Positions 37,436 to 47,064 are shown, counted from the first letter of the stretch. The stretch: DNA of 64,000 nt from Yersinia intermedia (GCF_900635455.1 NZ_LR134116.1:2852001-2916000), one strand, 5' to 3'. The notes: generated from the sequence alone by a model not told the origin. Translations and numbers: made by a program.

Positions 37436-37927
37436 TTACGCGGTAGTACGCTCGTTCCAAGAATCGGAATGAATGATGTTGCCGTCTTTGTAAGTCCAGG
37501 TGATTTTTTCGTAACGCAACTCAATGGCTTCGAGGTGATTGTGTTTCTCTTTGGCCGGATCCTTGATGTCGTGCATCTTCGGTGCCACTTTCACCAGCTT
37601 CACGTTCTCAAGCTTGGTATTGAAATATTCCACTTCCTGGCCCGCATCGTTAATGCGATACCATTTGAACTCAGCGGATTTCAGGGTCTGGCCGGTGGTT
37701 ACCGCTTTGTACAGGTACGGGCTGGATGAGTCGATTTCCTTGGTGAACAGGAACGGGGTATGGATACGGGTGCCGGTCAGCTTGCCCGTGTTGTTGTCTG
37801 TCGGGATATACAGGTTATGTTCCTGTGCTACGATCTCAATGCTGCCTTCGCGATCTTTAACATCTACGGAACCTTTAATGTCCGCACCGCCATCATCTTT
37901 CAGCCACAGATATACTGGAATTGCCAT
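37436..37927 (-). CDS. hcp: T6SS tube protein Hcp (TssD)
   Basis: This 163-residue Hcp forms the hexameric inner tube. 'AIPVYLWLKDDGGADIKG', 'TRIHTPFLFTKEIDSSSPYL' and the C-terminal 'ITWTYKDGNIIHSDSW' are diagnostic. 'ggagaagtaaacc' gives a strong ribosome binding site. It is followed at once by a palindromic repeat and then the terminator. Placement at the end of the tssBCKL-ompA unit, before a terminator, fits high expression of Hcp. Confidence 0.96.
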   Translation of the reverse strand: MAIPVYLWLKDDGGADIKGSVDVKDREGSIEIVAQEHNLYIPTDNNTGKLTGTRIHTPFLFTKEIDSSSPYLYKAVTTGQTLKSAEFKWYRINDAGQEVEYFNTKLENVKLVKVAPKMHDIKDPAKEKHNHLEAIELRYEKITWTYKDGNIIHSDSWNERTTA

Positions 37928-37930
37928 GGT

Positions 37931-39658
37931 TTACTTCTCCATTTCTTGAGTTGAGACGTCACTTTCATCCTGTGACGCTGTTTTTACGCCTGGCAGGCGA
38001 CAGGCATCGGCCTGCGGTACCAGACTGATTTCGACACGGCGGTTGAGCGCACGGCCCGCTTCCGTATCGTTAGATTTCAGAGGACGACTCTGGCCATAGC
38101 CCTGGACGGCAAAGCAGCTTTCTGGAATATCCCCGGTATCGCGCATCCAGTTGCGTACCGATTCCGCCCGCTTAAGCGACAGAGCCTGATTCGACTTATC
38201 ATCACCCGTAATATCGGTGTGCCCCGCCACCACGATCAACCAGCCCGGCTTGGCTTTAATCCCAACCAGCGCATTGATAAGCACTTTGGTGGAGCCAGAT
38301 TTGAGCATTGATTGACCCACGTCAAAGAGCGACAGGCTATCCAGACGGAGGGTTTGGGATCCCTGAACGATTTGATTGATCACCGGTGGTGGTGGCAGTG
38401 GCGGAGTCCAGCTATTGATAGCGATATCCAGCGGAGCCCTAAGCCGCAGCCCTTGATACAAACCCAGTGACAAACGCATGGGTGCACCACGGCGTAACCA
38501 GTCATCCAGCAAGTGTGCATCCGCACGCAGTTGCTGCTGAGCCAGAGCCTTAGGGGCAGGAGGTGTACCCGTAAGCCGGTTGTATAACGACAAATGATCG
38601 CTGACGCTCTGCACCAGACGCTGGTTATTGATAAAGGATGCCAGCAGGGCAAAGAGTAAAAATACACCGCACAGCACACCGGCCATCTGACAGGTCAGCA
38701 TCAGACGTGAGACGCCGCGGCGGCGAGGCAGATAAGGTAGTAACACCTCTGGCAACGGCAGGTTATCTTCTGGGGTGGCAACCCTCGGCGTCAGCGTGGT
38801 TACCTCACTAATGTGTGCCTGCCACAGGTTATTCTGACGCCCTGCAACCGGTGTAAAGCAGCAGCCCCATGTGCACGGGGTAAGCGCAGGTACATCCCCT
38901 TGCCGCTGTGTCAGGATGCTCAGAACATGTTCATCAAGCCAGGACAGAAGACTCTCCATCCAGAGTACGGAGCTCAACCTTTCCTGAACGTTGCAGGACT
39001 CTTGATACTGACTCCATTGAACCAGCGGCATGATGCCTGCCCCCGCTTCTTGAACCTGAATGCCTTTCTGCCCCGGAGTGACCGTATACCACCGTTCGGC
39101 CTGCGCAGATGAAGCCACAGGTGGTGAAAGCCAGGTGCCTAACCAGACCGGAGGGATCCCCCCAAGCCATCCTTTGCACTGCACGATAGCCCGTTGCCAG
39201 GCACGCAGGGATTGTGAAAAATCATCCAGGCTCTGATGTTGCTCTGGCACGATAGCCAGTAATACCGAGATCTGCGCAATCAGCGCCGGGCGTTCAGCCG
39301 CCAGATGTTGCGCGAGTATTGGCAGTTGTTCTGGTAGCTTCACTGCCAGATACCAACCCTGACGCGTTTCACGAAAAGATGCCGAGGTGGAAAACAGGGC
39401 ATCGCTGTCACCACAAACCAGTATTACCGCGCCCTGAAAATCTTCAGGTGGCAGTGTTGAATCGGCAATGGATTGGTGAGCCACTTTATTGCCGTTGTAC
39501 TTGCGCCACTGAAAGTAACCGACCGCAGCACAGAGGATGACAACCAACATGCTCAGTGCCACACGACTGCCCATTCCCAACGGCCAGAAACCCAGGATAA
39601 GCCACAGTGCCAGGCATGCCCCCAGCAGTAGCAGGAGTAACTGTGTTAATCCGCGCAT
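37931..39658 (-). CDS. T6SS OmpA-domain membrane protein (TagL-like anchor)
   Basis: This 575-residue protein has two N-terminal helices ('LTQLLLLLLGACLALWLILG' and 'VALSMLVVILCAAVGYF'). A cytoplasmic domain of about 260 residues begins with a beta-strand pattern like the P-loop region of TssM ('QGAVILVCGDSDAL'). A third helix lies near residue 320, and a C-terminal OmpA-like peptidoglycan-binding domain (about 440-560) has 'VAGHTDITGDDKSNQALSLKRA' and 'GRALNRRVEI'. It probably ties the TssLM complex to the cell wall, since TssL here lacks such a domain. Hcp follows after 3 bp. Confidence 0.85.
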   Translation of the reverse strand: MRGLTQLLLLLLGACLALWLILGFWPLGMGSRVALSMLVVILCAAVGYFQWRKYNGNKVAHQSIADSTLPPEDFQGAVILVCGDSDALFSTSASFRETRQGWYLAVKLPEQLPILAQHLAAERPALIAQISVLLAIVPEQHQSLDDFSQSLRAWQRAIVQCKGWLGGIPPVWLGTWLSPPVASSAQAERWYTVTPGQKGIQVQEAGAGIMPLVQWSQYQESCNVQERLSSVLWMESLLSWLDEHVLSILTQRQGDVPALTPCTWGCCFTPVAGRQNNLWQAHISEVTTLTPRVATPEDNLPLPEVLLPYLPRRRGVSRLMLTCQMAGVLCGVFLLFALLASFINNQRLVQSVSDHLSLYNRLTGTPPAPKALAQQQLRADAHLLDDWLRRGAPMRLSLGLYQGLRLRAPLDIAINSWTPPLPPPPVINQIVQGSQTLRLDSLSLFDVGQSMLKSGSTKVLINALVGIKAKPGWLIVVAGHTDITGDDKSNQALSLKRAESVRNWMRDTGDIPESCFAVQGYGQSRPLKSNDTEAGRALNRRVEISLVPQADACRLPGVKTASQDESDVSTQEMEK

Positions 39659-39661
39659 CCG

Positions 39662-40315
39662 CTAGTGCATCCCTGTCAGTTGAGACACCATGTGCGTCAA
39701 CCGAGTGGACAACGTGAACCACAGAGCAACCAGTATGACGACGCCCGCCCCCCAAAAGAGCCAATAGGTCTTGCGCCCAGAGCGCAAACGCAATGAGCGT
39801 GAGACCACTGGTGTTTCCTGTGAAGAGGCAAACGGCGGTACCAGCAAACTCAGCTTACGCACCACATCTTCTCTGCGCTCGTCACCCTGTTCGCGGTAAC
39901 GACCGGCAAATCCCAAGGTTAGCGCACGGTAAAAGCAGGTCAGTACCGCCGTGTCCGGTGCCGGTTCCTGCAACACCGTGCGGATCCGCTCCCACAACTC
40001 TTCACCCGCGTTCAATGTATTGAAGTAGCGGGCCTGAAGCGGGTCTTTCAGCCATTTGGTATAACCGCTGTCCTGTTTCTGACGGTTCAGGACGCTTTCA
40101 TCCAGTAACGCACATTGGGTGTACAGCATATGGTCGCAACTGATTTCGCTGAAACCGGCACGCGACAGCGTATCGCGTGCGCTGTCAATCCACGCACAGG
40201 CACGGCGGTACAAGGCTTCTCCGTCCTCAACCTCCTGACCGTTACGCAACTGGCTGACCATCAGCCAGCAGGGATAAAAGACTGCATCAACCACAGACGT
40301 ATTTATTTTGCTCAT
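39662..40315 (-). CDS. tssL: T6SS inner-membrane protein TssL (DotU)
   Basis: This 217-residue DotU protein starts with 'VDAVFYPCWLMVSQLRNG' and contains 'LYTQCALLDESVLN'. One C-terminal membrane helix ('YWLFWGAGVVILVALWFTL') anchors it. It joins TssM and TssJ in the trans-envelope complex. ATGA overlap with tssK indicates coupled translation. It has no OmpA domain, which is supplied by the next gene. Confidence 0.93.
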   Translation of the reverse strand: MSKINTSVVDAVFYPCWLMVSQLRNGQEVEDGEALYRRACAWIDSARDTLSRAGFSEISCDHMLYTQCALLDESVLNRQKQDSGYTKWLKDPLQARYFNTLNAGEELWERIRTVLQEPAPDTAVLTCFYRALTLGFAGRYREQGDERREDVVRKLSLLVPPFASSQETPVVSRSLRLRSGRKTYWLFWGAGVVILVALWFTLSTRLTHMVSQLTGMH

Positions 40316-41649
40316 GAGCGTAGCACCGCAAACAGTTCGAGTTTGACATCACCCAGCGAACCTGGGGTGTAGAAAGCACAGTTCCCCGCATCCAGCATGG
40401 CCTGCGCGGCTGGCCCCTTGAGGTCAAGGGCAAAGTACTGATTTTCCAGACGCAGCGGGATAGCAGCCGGAACATGAGACAGCGGTTTCATCGCCACACC
40501 GTTGAGTGCCACGTTAACCACATCTGACACATCCTCAACGCTGCCAGCCTTACACAACAGCGGGAACTGAGTTTGCAACAGATGGTTGGGGATCGAAGAG
40601 CGAACCGAGAGATAGAAATCAGCCCCTTCACGCAGACGAGCATCATGCAATGAACCGGTCCAGAATTGCCCCTCGAGAGCCAGTTCAATCGCCACCATTC
40701 GGGACGGCAAGCTGGCCTCGAGCAGGGCATCAAGCAAGGTGAACAACGGCGGGAAAACCTGCTCAGGTGCGTCATGCTGATACAGCGGAATGTCTTCAGC
40801 TTTATGTTCAAGGGAAAATGTCAGCAGACTACCAGCGAGGCGGACCAGTTCGCGATAAAACAGTTCGGGATGGCGGGAAGGTGTCTGATACAGTTCCATC
40901 AGTACCGGCTCGGCACTGTTTAACGCATTCAGCAACCAGAACAGCGACACATCAGCCACCGCAAAATCTGCCATCCGTTCGTTACTTTCACGCCGCATGG
41001 CCATCAGGCGACGTCGACGCGCCTGTAGACGGTGGATTAAATCCCCCAGTTCAGTCAGCACCACCTGACTTGCCGCCAGCGACAGCATCGGTGGAATGAA
41101 ATTCTCATCCTGCATCCACTGCCCCTGGGCATTGCGCATCAAGCGCACCACTGGGCAGGTCAGATAAGCACTGTTTTCCTGATGAGCAAAACGCAGCGTG
41201 ACCCCGTGGCGCATTATCGCCAGCTCAGTACGCTCATGACCGGCAAGCTCCTGTACCGTGACCCACTCTTGCTGCCAGCGGCGAGGGCGCGCGCTGTCCT
41301 GACCATCATCCAGATTGCCGCCGTTGGCCGACAGTAACGGCAATGCCAGCACCACATCGACCACGTCACGGTCTGAAATTACAGACAAATCGCAGGCGGG
41401 AGGCAGGTTATCCGCCCGTTCAGAATCAATCAGCGTGCCATCAGGGAAGCGAACCACCAGTCGAAGTGCATTCAGACGGGAAAGCGCCAACGATCCACTG
41501 TCGAATGCCGCATCAATGACACCCCATGGGGATGCCAATGTCATATGTGCCACTCCGTCTGCCACGTAGGCGTCCCAGCGGGCCTGTTGCTGGAATTGTT
41601 GCGGGGCTAAAAAGGCTCCGTCATTCCATAGCGGACGATAAATCTTCAT
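40312..41649 (-). CDS. tssK: T6SS baseplate-membrane linker TssK
   Basis: This 445-residue TssK starts 'MKIYRPLWNDGAFLAPQQFQ' as in the family. It contains 'PACDLSVISDRDVVDVVLALP', 'MLSLAASQVVLTELGDLIHRL' and a C-terminal domain ending 'LGDVKLELFAVLRS'. It connects the baseplate to TssL/TssM. A longer in-frame start at 41685 was set aside because the conserved N-terminus begins at 41649, with 'aaggaag' near it. Confidence 0.94.
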   Translation of the reverse strand: MKIYRPLWNDGAFLAPQQFQQQARWDAYVADGVAHMTLASPWGVIDAAFDSGSLALSRLNALRLVVRFPDGTLIDSERADNLPPACDLSVISDRDVVDVVLALPLLSANGGNLDDGQDSARPRRWQQEWVTVQELAGHERTELAIMRHGVTLRFAHQENSAYLTCPVVRLMRNAQGQWMQDENFIPPMLSLAASQVVLTELGDLIHRLQARRRRLMAMRRESNERMADFAVADVSLFWLLNALNSAEPVLMELYQTPSRHPELFYRELVRLAGSLLTFSLEHKAEDIPLYQHDAPEQVFPPLFTLLDALLEASLPSRMVAIELALEGQFWTGSLHDARLREGADFYLSVRSSIPNHLLQTQFPLLCKAGSVEDVSDVVNVALNGVAMKPLSHVPAAIPLRLENQYFALDLKGPAAQAMLDAGNCAFYTPGSLGDVKLELFAVLRS

Positions 41650-41680
41650 CGGTACTTCCTTGCGTACAATCATGCCCAAC

Positions 41681-41795
41681 GTCATTGGTGTTGCAGCTAG
41701 ATGGCAACTAAACGAATCCCCCAGACGTTGACTAACGCCAATGACTGGGGAGAGAAGGCAGCCAACAACGCTGCAACTTCAAGGACAAAGGGCAA
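41681..41795. repeat. intergenic palindromic element between tssC and tssK
   Basis: The element starts 'gtcattggtgttgcagctag', has a central dyad around 'cccccagacgttgactaacgccaatgactgggg', and ends 'gctgcaacttcaaggacaaaggg' right at the tssC stop. Same family as 37326 and 61257. Its position inside an operon may give an mRNA hairpin that shields tssBC message. Confidence 0.75.
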
Positions 41796-43343
41796 TCAGG
41801 CTTTCGCCTTCGGCATCTGCGAAACCAATGACAGATTCACGTCCATGCCTTCAACCTGGAAGTGCGGTACGGCATACAGCTTCACGCGGAAGAAACCTGG
41901 GTTGTCTTCGATATCTTCTACCGTGACTTTCGCATCACGCAGTGGATGGGAAGCCTGCAAATCGTCGCCCGGATCAGTCATTTCCGTCACCAGCGTGCGG
42001 ATCCAGTTATTCAGCTCCAACTCCAACAGACGGCGGTCTTTGGTAGTACCGATGTTCTCGCGCTGGATCAACTTCAGATAATGCGCAATGCGTGACAACA
42101 GGAAGATATACGGTAGACGGGCATTAATACGGCTGTTGGCAGTCGCGTCAGCGGTGTCATACAGCGCGGGCTTCTGCGTAGAGTTGGCCGAGAAGAAGCA
42201 GGAGTAATCACGGTTTTTGTAGTACGACAGTGGAATAAAGCCCAGATTAGCAAACTCAAATTCGCGCGTTTCCGGGATCATCACTTCTGACGGGATTTTG
42301 ACCTGATTACCGGTACCTAGATCGTACAAGTGGATAGGCAGGTTGGTCACCGCGCCACCGGCCTGCGGGCCACGGATCTGCACACACCAGCCGTTTTTGA
42401 TGAAGCTTTTCACCATATTGGCGGCAAAAGCAAACGAGGCATTGGTCCACAGATAACGGTCGTGGTCCGGCCCTTTCACCTGCTCTACGTAGTTAAAGCT
42501 GCGTACTGGCACCGTGTCCGGGCCGTAAGGCAAGCGCCCCAACACGCGCGGCATGGTCAAGCCGATATAACGTGAATCATCCGAGTCGCGGAAAGCTTTC
42601 CACTTGATGTATTCGGCACGGTCAAAGTAGTTACCGATATCTTTGATAGCCGCCACGTCTTCCATGTTCTCTTTACCAAAGAACTCTGGGCCAACTGAGC
42701 CGATAAACGGCATATGGGCCGCTGCGGCCACCTTGGAGATATTGCGCAATAAGGCGATATCTTGCGGGCTACGGTCAAACTCGTAGTTGGAGATAGCTGC
42801 TGCAATCGGCTCGCCACCGGGGGTGTCGTATTCCTGAATGTAAGTCTGGGTGTAGAGACCGCTTTGCACGATTTCAGGGGCGTCTTCAAAATCCTGCACC
42901 AGATGATCTTTACTGATGTCCAGCAGTTCGATACGCACGTTTTGACGGAAATCGGTTTGATCGATAAGGGATTTTACGCCGCGCCAGGTCGATTCCACCC
43001 GTTGGAAATCAGGGTGATGCATCACCGCATCCAACTGGCGACTGATTTGATCATCCAGCGCCGCAATGTGGCCATCCAGCAGGGTTTTATCCAGCTTTTC
43101 CACTTTTTTCGACGATCGCTTCAGCAGGTCTAAAAAGACACTGACGGCGGCGGTGACACGCTCATCAGTGGTCGCTTCCGCCATGGTATCGTTATTCTGG
43201 AAAGCATCCAGACCCGTCAATGAGGAGACTGGACTCAGATTGATTTTTTCAAACAAAGAGGCATAAACGCCTTGAACTACGGGGTTATTCTTTTCTAATA
43301 CGGTCGTCGCAGTACCCTGCGCACTGTTTTCCTGTACAGACAT
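41796..43343 (-). CDS. tssC: T6SS sheath protein TssC (VipB)
   Basis: This 515-residue large sheath subunit shows 'HHPDFQRVESTWRGVKSLI' and 'YEFDRSPQDIALLRNISKVA'. It continues with 'AHMPFIGSVGPEFFG', 'LPYGPDTVPVRSFNYVE' and the C-terminal 'PGFFRVKLYAVPHFQVEGM'. With TssB it makes the contractile sheath. Of three close ATGs, 43343 sits 8 nt from 'aagga' and is chosen. tssB ends 45 bp upstream. Confidence 0.96.
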   Translation of the reverse strand: MSVQENSAQGTATTVLEKNNPVVQGVYASLFEKINLSPVSSLTGLDAFQNNDTMAEATTDERVTAAVSVFLDLLKRSSKKVEKLDKTLLDGHIAALDDQISRQLDAVMHHPDFQRVESTWRGVKSLIDQTDFRQNVRIELLDISKDHLVQDFEDAPEIVQSGLYTQTYIQEYDTPGGEPIAAAISNYEFDRSPQDIALLRNISKVAAAAHMPFIGSVGPEFFGKENMEDVAAIKDIGNYFDRAEYIKWKAFRDSDDSRYIGLTMPRVLGRLPYGPDTVPVRSFNYVEQVKGPDHDRYLWTNASFAFAANMVKSFIKNGWCVQIRGPQAGGAVTNLPIHLYDLGTGNQVKIPSEVMIPETREFEFANLGFIPLSYYKNRDYSCFFSANSTQKPALYDTADATANSRINARLPYIFLLSRIAHYLKLIQRENIGTTKDRRLLELELNNWIRTLVTEMTDPGDDLQASHPLRDAKVTVEDIEDNPGFFRVKLYAVPHFQVEGMDVNLSLVSQMPKAKA

Positions 43344-43387
43344 CAGCATGTTCCTTTTCTTCTTTCTACAAGCAGCCAATCTGGCGA

Positions 43388-43888
43388 TTAACAGTCTTTG
43401 GGGGCCAATGCCGCCAGTTCAGCACGCAGCTCATCGCTCAGTGCCTCGTCTTTGAGGATGTTTTCCAGCTCACGGCGGAAAGTGGCGTTGTCCAGCAGAT
43501 TGGATTTGAGGTCACGCAGCAGATTGCGCATTGCCAGCAAGGCACGCAGTTGTGGAATTTGGCGAGCCACGCTTTCCGGTTCGAAATCTTTCATGTCGTT
43601 GAAGGTCAGGGATACTGCGGTATCGGATTCATCCCCAGCCAGGGTATCAGGCACCGTTAATTTCAGGCTCGGTTGGAGCTCGGCCAACACACTGTTGAAA
43701 TTGTTTTTGTTAATATTGAGTTTCTCACGCTCAGACAGTGGGCGCTGTTCCTGGCCGTTGCTGTAATCGCCCATCACCAGAAGTTTTAAAGGTAACTCGA
43801 CTTTCTTCTGGGCACCGCCGGTATGGAGGTCTAATTTAATATTAATACGCGCTTTGGGTATCTCATTTTGGAAGCTTGACGAGGCCAT
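43388..43888 (-). CDS. tssB: T6SS sheath protein TssB (VipA)
   Basis: This 166-residue small sheath subunit shows 'SSSFQNEIPKARINIKLDL', 'PLKLLVMGDYSNGQE', 'FNDMKDFEPESVARQIPQL' and 'LLALRNLL'-like 'LRALLAMRNLLRDLKSNLL'. First gene of the cluster in the transcribed direction, it has 'aaggaaagtca' before the ATG. The sheath pair is intact. Confidence 0.96.
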   Translation of the reverse strand: MASSSFQNEIPKARINIKLDLHTGGAQKKVELPLKLLVMGDYSNGQEQRPLSEREKLNINKNNFNSVLAELQPSLKLTVPDTLAGDESDTAVSLTFNDMKDFEPESVARQIPQLRALLAMRNLLRDLKSNLLDNATFRRELENILKDEALSDELRAELAALAPKDC

Positions 43889-44340
43889 TGACTTTCCTTG
43901 TTAGAGGACGAGAATTTAGGAAATCCATTCCTGAAAAGCTGCGTAAAATAATCTACATTACCTGACACAATAGCTATCACTCACCAATGATTCGGGTGCA
44001 ATGAAATAAGAAAACAATTGTTCGTAGATAACCTTCGCATTCGCAGGATGGTATAATACGGTATCTGACAGGTATTTTTCACACACATAAACGCATCTAT
44101 TAAATACCCAGTGGCGGCAGTGTAAAAACATTAGCTAGGCAACACCAATGGGTTAAATGTTACAAAGTGTAACCGGCTTTGTTTCAGAAAAAATGCAACA
44201 TCGCATTGAAGAACAAGAACTTTCTTGTATGTCAGGGAAAAAACCTTGTGTCTTAGCATGTTAAAAATCATCATTAAAGTTAAACTAAGAATTAGCGAAA
44301 TACACTGTAGGCCAGGTCCTACAATTAATTTATTTAAGAG

Positions 44341-44356
44341 TGTGATCTGGATCAAA
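44341..44356. promoter_or_regulatory. CRP-like (or FNR-like) binding site before tssB
   Basis: TGTGATCTGGATCAAA matches the CRP core TGTGATCTAGATCACA at 14 of 16 positions. It also reads as GTGAT-CTGG-ATCAA, 9 of 10 against the FNR core. It lies 453 bp upstream of the tssB start, farther than usual, so either a long leader or remote action would be needed. Confidence 0.45.
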
Positions 44357-44791
44357 AATATTTTATAACAAGAAAGGATCGAGAGAGAGCCAACTATTAC
44401 TGCCATGAATCAGTTAACCGTTAATAACGTAATAATGGCTTATCGATATATAATATCATTGTACATTGCTATTACAGTCAATCCACCAAGAGAGGTGAGC
44501 GGTAAATTTATGTAGATGAACCCATTCACGTTGAGAAACGGAATCTCCAATATTTAATGAATGCAGGCAGAATATTATGTTTGAATATAGCCCTGTCTGC
44601 GCAGAACTTACTGTTCCCAGTGTCAGCACCCGTAAAAATACGGTCATAAAATGAGTCTGTGAAATCGATTATGTGGATCAATAAATCGGACGGGGTTTAG
44701 AAAAAATGACGAATGTCAGGATCAAGTATCATGCTAATGAACATAGCATTTTGTTGGGGGAACAGGCGCTCGAATATCAGGCCAGCCATTA

Positions 44792-44823
44792 AGTTTGCCG
44801 AGAATAATAAGGTTCGGCAAACT
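44792..44823. terminator. 10-bp inverted repeat
   Basis: AGTTTGCCGA (44792-44801) pairs perfectly with TCGGCAAACT (44814-44823) around a 12-nt loop. There is no T run on either side. It lies 58 bp beyond the LysR stop codon but, on that gene's strand, in the downstream direction, so it could end its transcript. Confidence 0.35.
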
Positions 44824-44881
44824 ATCTCTAGGGTTGCCAATAGTCGATTCTGCTAATCGATAGTGTGATGAAGCAAAAGAC

Positions 44882-45778
44882 TCACATCATCAAATAAGGG
44901 TCCTGCTGACAAAAGTCGGCCAGATGATCAATCAGCGCCCGGACTCTGGCCGGAACGTACCGTTGCTGCGACCATACCGCATAAATTTCCCGAGGGGCCC
45001 CCTGCCACTCAGGTAATACCCTGACCAGTTCGCCGCGCTGAAGTGGGTTATGGCACAAACTCAATGGACAAAACAGGATCCCTAATCCGGCCAGCGCCGC
45101 CTGTAGCGCCAGATGAATACCGTTAACACAGAATTTCCCTTGGGGTTGCCAACGTATGGTTTCCCCATTCTGACTGTGTTGTATCACCCAGGTTGATAGT
45201 GGCGCACTGATCACTAAGTCACGTAGCCTCAGCGCATCCATAGATTCAGGAACACCGTTTTTCGCCAGATAATCAGGCGAGGCAACGAGCAGTATTTCCT
45301 TGCTGTGTCCCAGCTTTTTCATATTGAGTAATGAATCCGGCTGAGCCCCCACGCGGATCGCCACATCAGCGCCGCTACCAATCAGATCCTGGGTGTAATT
45401 GTTCAGTTCTAGCTCAAGCCTAACTTCGGGGTATCGTGTCAAAAACGACACCCACGCGGGAGCCAGATTATCATTGGCTAAATCCGCCGGAGCCAGTATT
45501 CGGATCAGGCCACTGATCTGATTCAATGTAACGTCAAGCTTCGCCGTTGCTTGCTGTAAAGAATGTACTAGCGGGCGACACTGTTCGTAATATTGCCAAC
45601 CTTCACTCGTCGGTGTCATGCGCCGGGCGCTGCGGTGCAGCAAGCGGCAACCTAAATGTTGCTCTAACTTCTGTAAACGTCGCGTCAACGTAGAAGCTGG
45701 AATCGAGGCTTTTTCCGCTGCCGCCCGCAAACTTCCCGTTTCTACAATACTTACAAATAGGGCTAATTCGTCCAACAT
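44882..45778 (-). CDS. LysR-family transcriptional regulator
   Basis: This 298-residue regulator has an N-terminal winged helix-turn-helix (about residues 1-60, 'LDELALFVSIVETGSLRAAA' and 'STLTRRLQKLEQHLGCRLL') and a substrate-binding domain ('IRILAPADLANDNLAPAW'). It belongs to the AaeR/DmlR-like subgroup. It is divergent from the oxidoreductase gene, with 174 bp between starts, so it probably controls that gene. The ATG at 45778 starts the conserved domain; an upstream ATG would add 18 residues. Confidence 0.9.
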   Translation of the reverse strand: MLDELALFVSIVETGSLRAAAEKASIPASTLTRRLQKLEQHLGCRLLHRSARRMTPTSEGWQYYEQCRPLVHSLQQATAKLDVTLNQISGLIRILAPADLANDNLAPAWVSFLTRYPEVRLELELNNYTQDLIGSGADVAIRVGAQPDSLLNMKKLGHSKEILLVASPDYLAKNGVPESMDALRLRDLVISAPLSTWVIQHSQNGETIRWQPQGKFCVNGIHLALQAALAGLGILFCPLSLCHNPLQRGELVRVLPEWQGAPREIYAVWSQQRYVPARVRALIDHLADFCQQDPYLMM

Positions 45779-45952
45779 GATTTCATATTCGGAATTTAAG
45801 ATTGAATTTATCAATCTAGTTTCATTAATCAACCTTGTCTAGAATTTCTCACTGGTTGTCCTGAACCTATTTATCTAAGGCCATGTATCTGATCGAGATT
45901 TAAATTTCGTCTGATTATAAACATCACGTTTATCTTAATAGGAAATACCCAT

Positions 45953-46963
45953 ATGCAAAGTTATCGTTTCAGCCAGTTTGGCAATCTTGAACACTTAGAA
46001 CTTCATCAGGAAGATATGCCAGTACCAGAGGCCAGAGAAGTACTCATTCGGGTGCGCGCCACGTCGCTGAATTATCGTGATCTGGCCATTATGAATGGTG
46101 AATACACCTTACCTTCCAGCTCGGGGCATATTCCACTCTCCGATGCCGCCGGTGAAGTGATTCAAATTGGCAAGCGGGTCGAACGTTTTAAGGTCGGCGA
46201 TCGGGTGGTGAATACCTTTATGCCACGCTGGGTTGGCGGTGCTTTTCAGGCTTCAGCACGCGATGAACTTTATGGTAGTGATCGCGACGGCTGGCTGACT
46301 GAATATAAAGTGGTTAGTGAGGAATCACTATTATCATTACCCGACTACCTTAACTTCGAACAAGGCGCAACGCTTCCCTGTGCAGCAGTGACCGCGTGGG
46401 CAGCACTTAACGGCGATAGACCCGTTAAAGCCGGTGAGACGGTTTTAACTTTAGGCTCAGGTGGCGTTTCCTTGTTTGCTATCCAGCTAGCAAAAGCAAT
46501 GGGTGCGAGGATTATCGCCACCACGTCGAGTGAAGCCAAAAGCGCGCAGTTGAAAGCACTGGGTGCTGATGAAGTCATCAATTATGTTCAACACCCTGAA
46601 TGGAGTGAGGAAGTTCTGCGCTTAACCTCTGGGCAAGGGGTTAATAGAGTGGTCGAGGTCGGTGGCCCTGGAACGCTGAATCAGTCCATTCGCTCCATTT
46701 GCATTGGTGGTGAACTGGCGCTGATCGGATTTATCGCTCGGGATGCGGTGGCAATAGATTTCTTCAGCCTGTTTAAAAGTGCCGCGCGTTTTCGGGTGAT
46801 CAGTGTGGGCTCACGTGAAGATTTCGAACAAATGAACCGAGCGTTGGTGCAGCATAAAATCATACCCGTCATTGATAGCGTTTTTCCTTTTGCCGAAGCT
46901 AAACAGGCCTGGTTGCGTTTTGATTCACGCCAAAACGTGGGAAAAATAGTTATCAGTCATTAA
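45953..46963 (+). CDS. NAD(P)-dependent medium-chain dehydrogenase/reductase (zinc-free)
   Basis: This 336-residue MDR-family oxidoreductase has a GroES-like N-terminus with 'RATSLNYRDLAIMNGEY' and 'PLSDAAGEVIQIGKRV'. The Rossmann fold has 'VLTLGSGGVSLFAIQLAKAM' followed by 'LGADEVINY'. The catalytic-zinc Cys/His pattern of alcohol dehydrogenases is missing, so it is closer to quinone oxidoreductase-like reductases. 'aggaaatacccat' precedes the ATG. The likely regulator is the divergent LysR gene. Substrate unknown. Confidence 0.88.
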   Translation: MQSYRFSQFGNLEHLELHQEDMPVPEAREVLIRVRATSLNYRDLAIMNGEYTLPSSSGHIPLSDAAGEVIQIGKRVERFKVGDRVVNTFMPRWVGGAFQASARDELYGSDRDGWLTEYKVVSEESLLSLPDYLNFEQGATLPCAAVTAWAALNGDRPVKAGETVLTLGSGGVSLFAIQLAKAMGARIIATTSSEAKSAQLKALGADEVINYVQHPEWSEEVLRLTSGQGVNRVVEVGGPGTLNQSIRSICIGGELALIGFIARDAVAIDFFSLFKSAARFRVISVGSREDFEQMNRALVQHKIIPVIDSVFPFAEAKQAWLRFDSRQNVGKIVISH

Positions 46964-47064
46964 CGCTATCACCTTAGGTAGACTGAATCTGCGGGTAGAT
47001 AATTTTCTATAATTCAATTAATTAGAATTAACTGCCGAGTATTATTTTCGCATAATAAAGATGT

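Larger units (their letters stand above)
43889..44881. promoter_or_regulatory. long upstream region of the T6SS operon
   Basis: This 993-bp AT-rich gap lies between tssB and a LysR gene. Open frames here on the minus strand (91 and 63 codons) look like chance. A 28-residue frame on the plus strand at 44706-44792 is also unsupported. The stretch probably carries the T6SS promoter and its control sites. Noted elements are a CRP-like site (44341-44356) and an inverted repeat (44792-44823). Confidence 0.5.

Noticed and set aside
44131..44406. 91-codon minus-strand hydrophobic frame upstream of tssB
   Set aside because: No ribosome binding site, no recognisable family, AT-rich composition makes hydrophobic frames likely by chance.
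44706..44792. 28-residue plus-strand frame ending before the inverted repeat
   Set aside because: Too short, and the A-run before the ATG is a poor ribosome binding site; could be a small peptide gene but nothing supports it.
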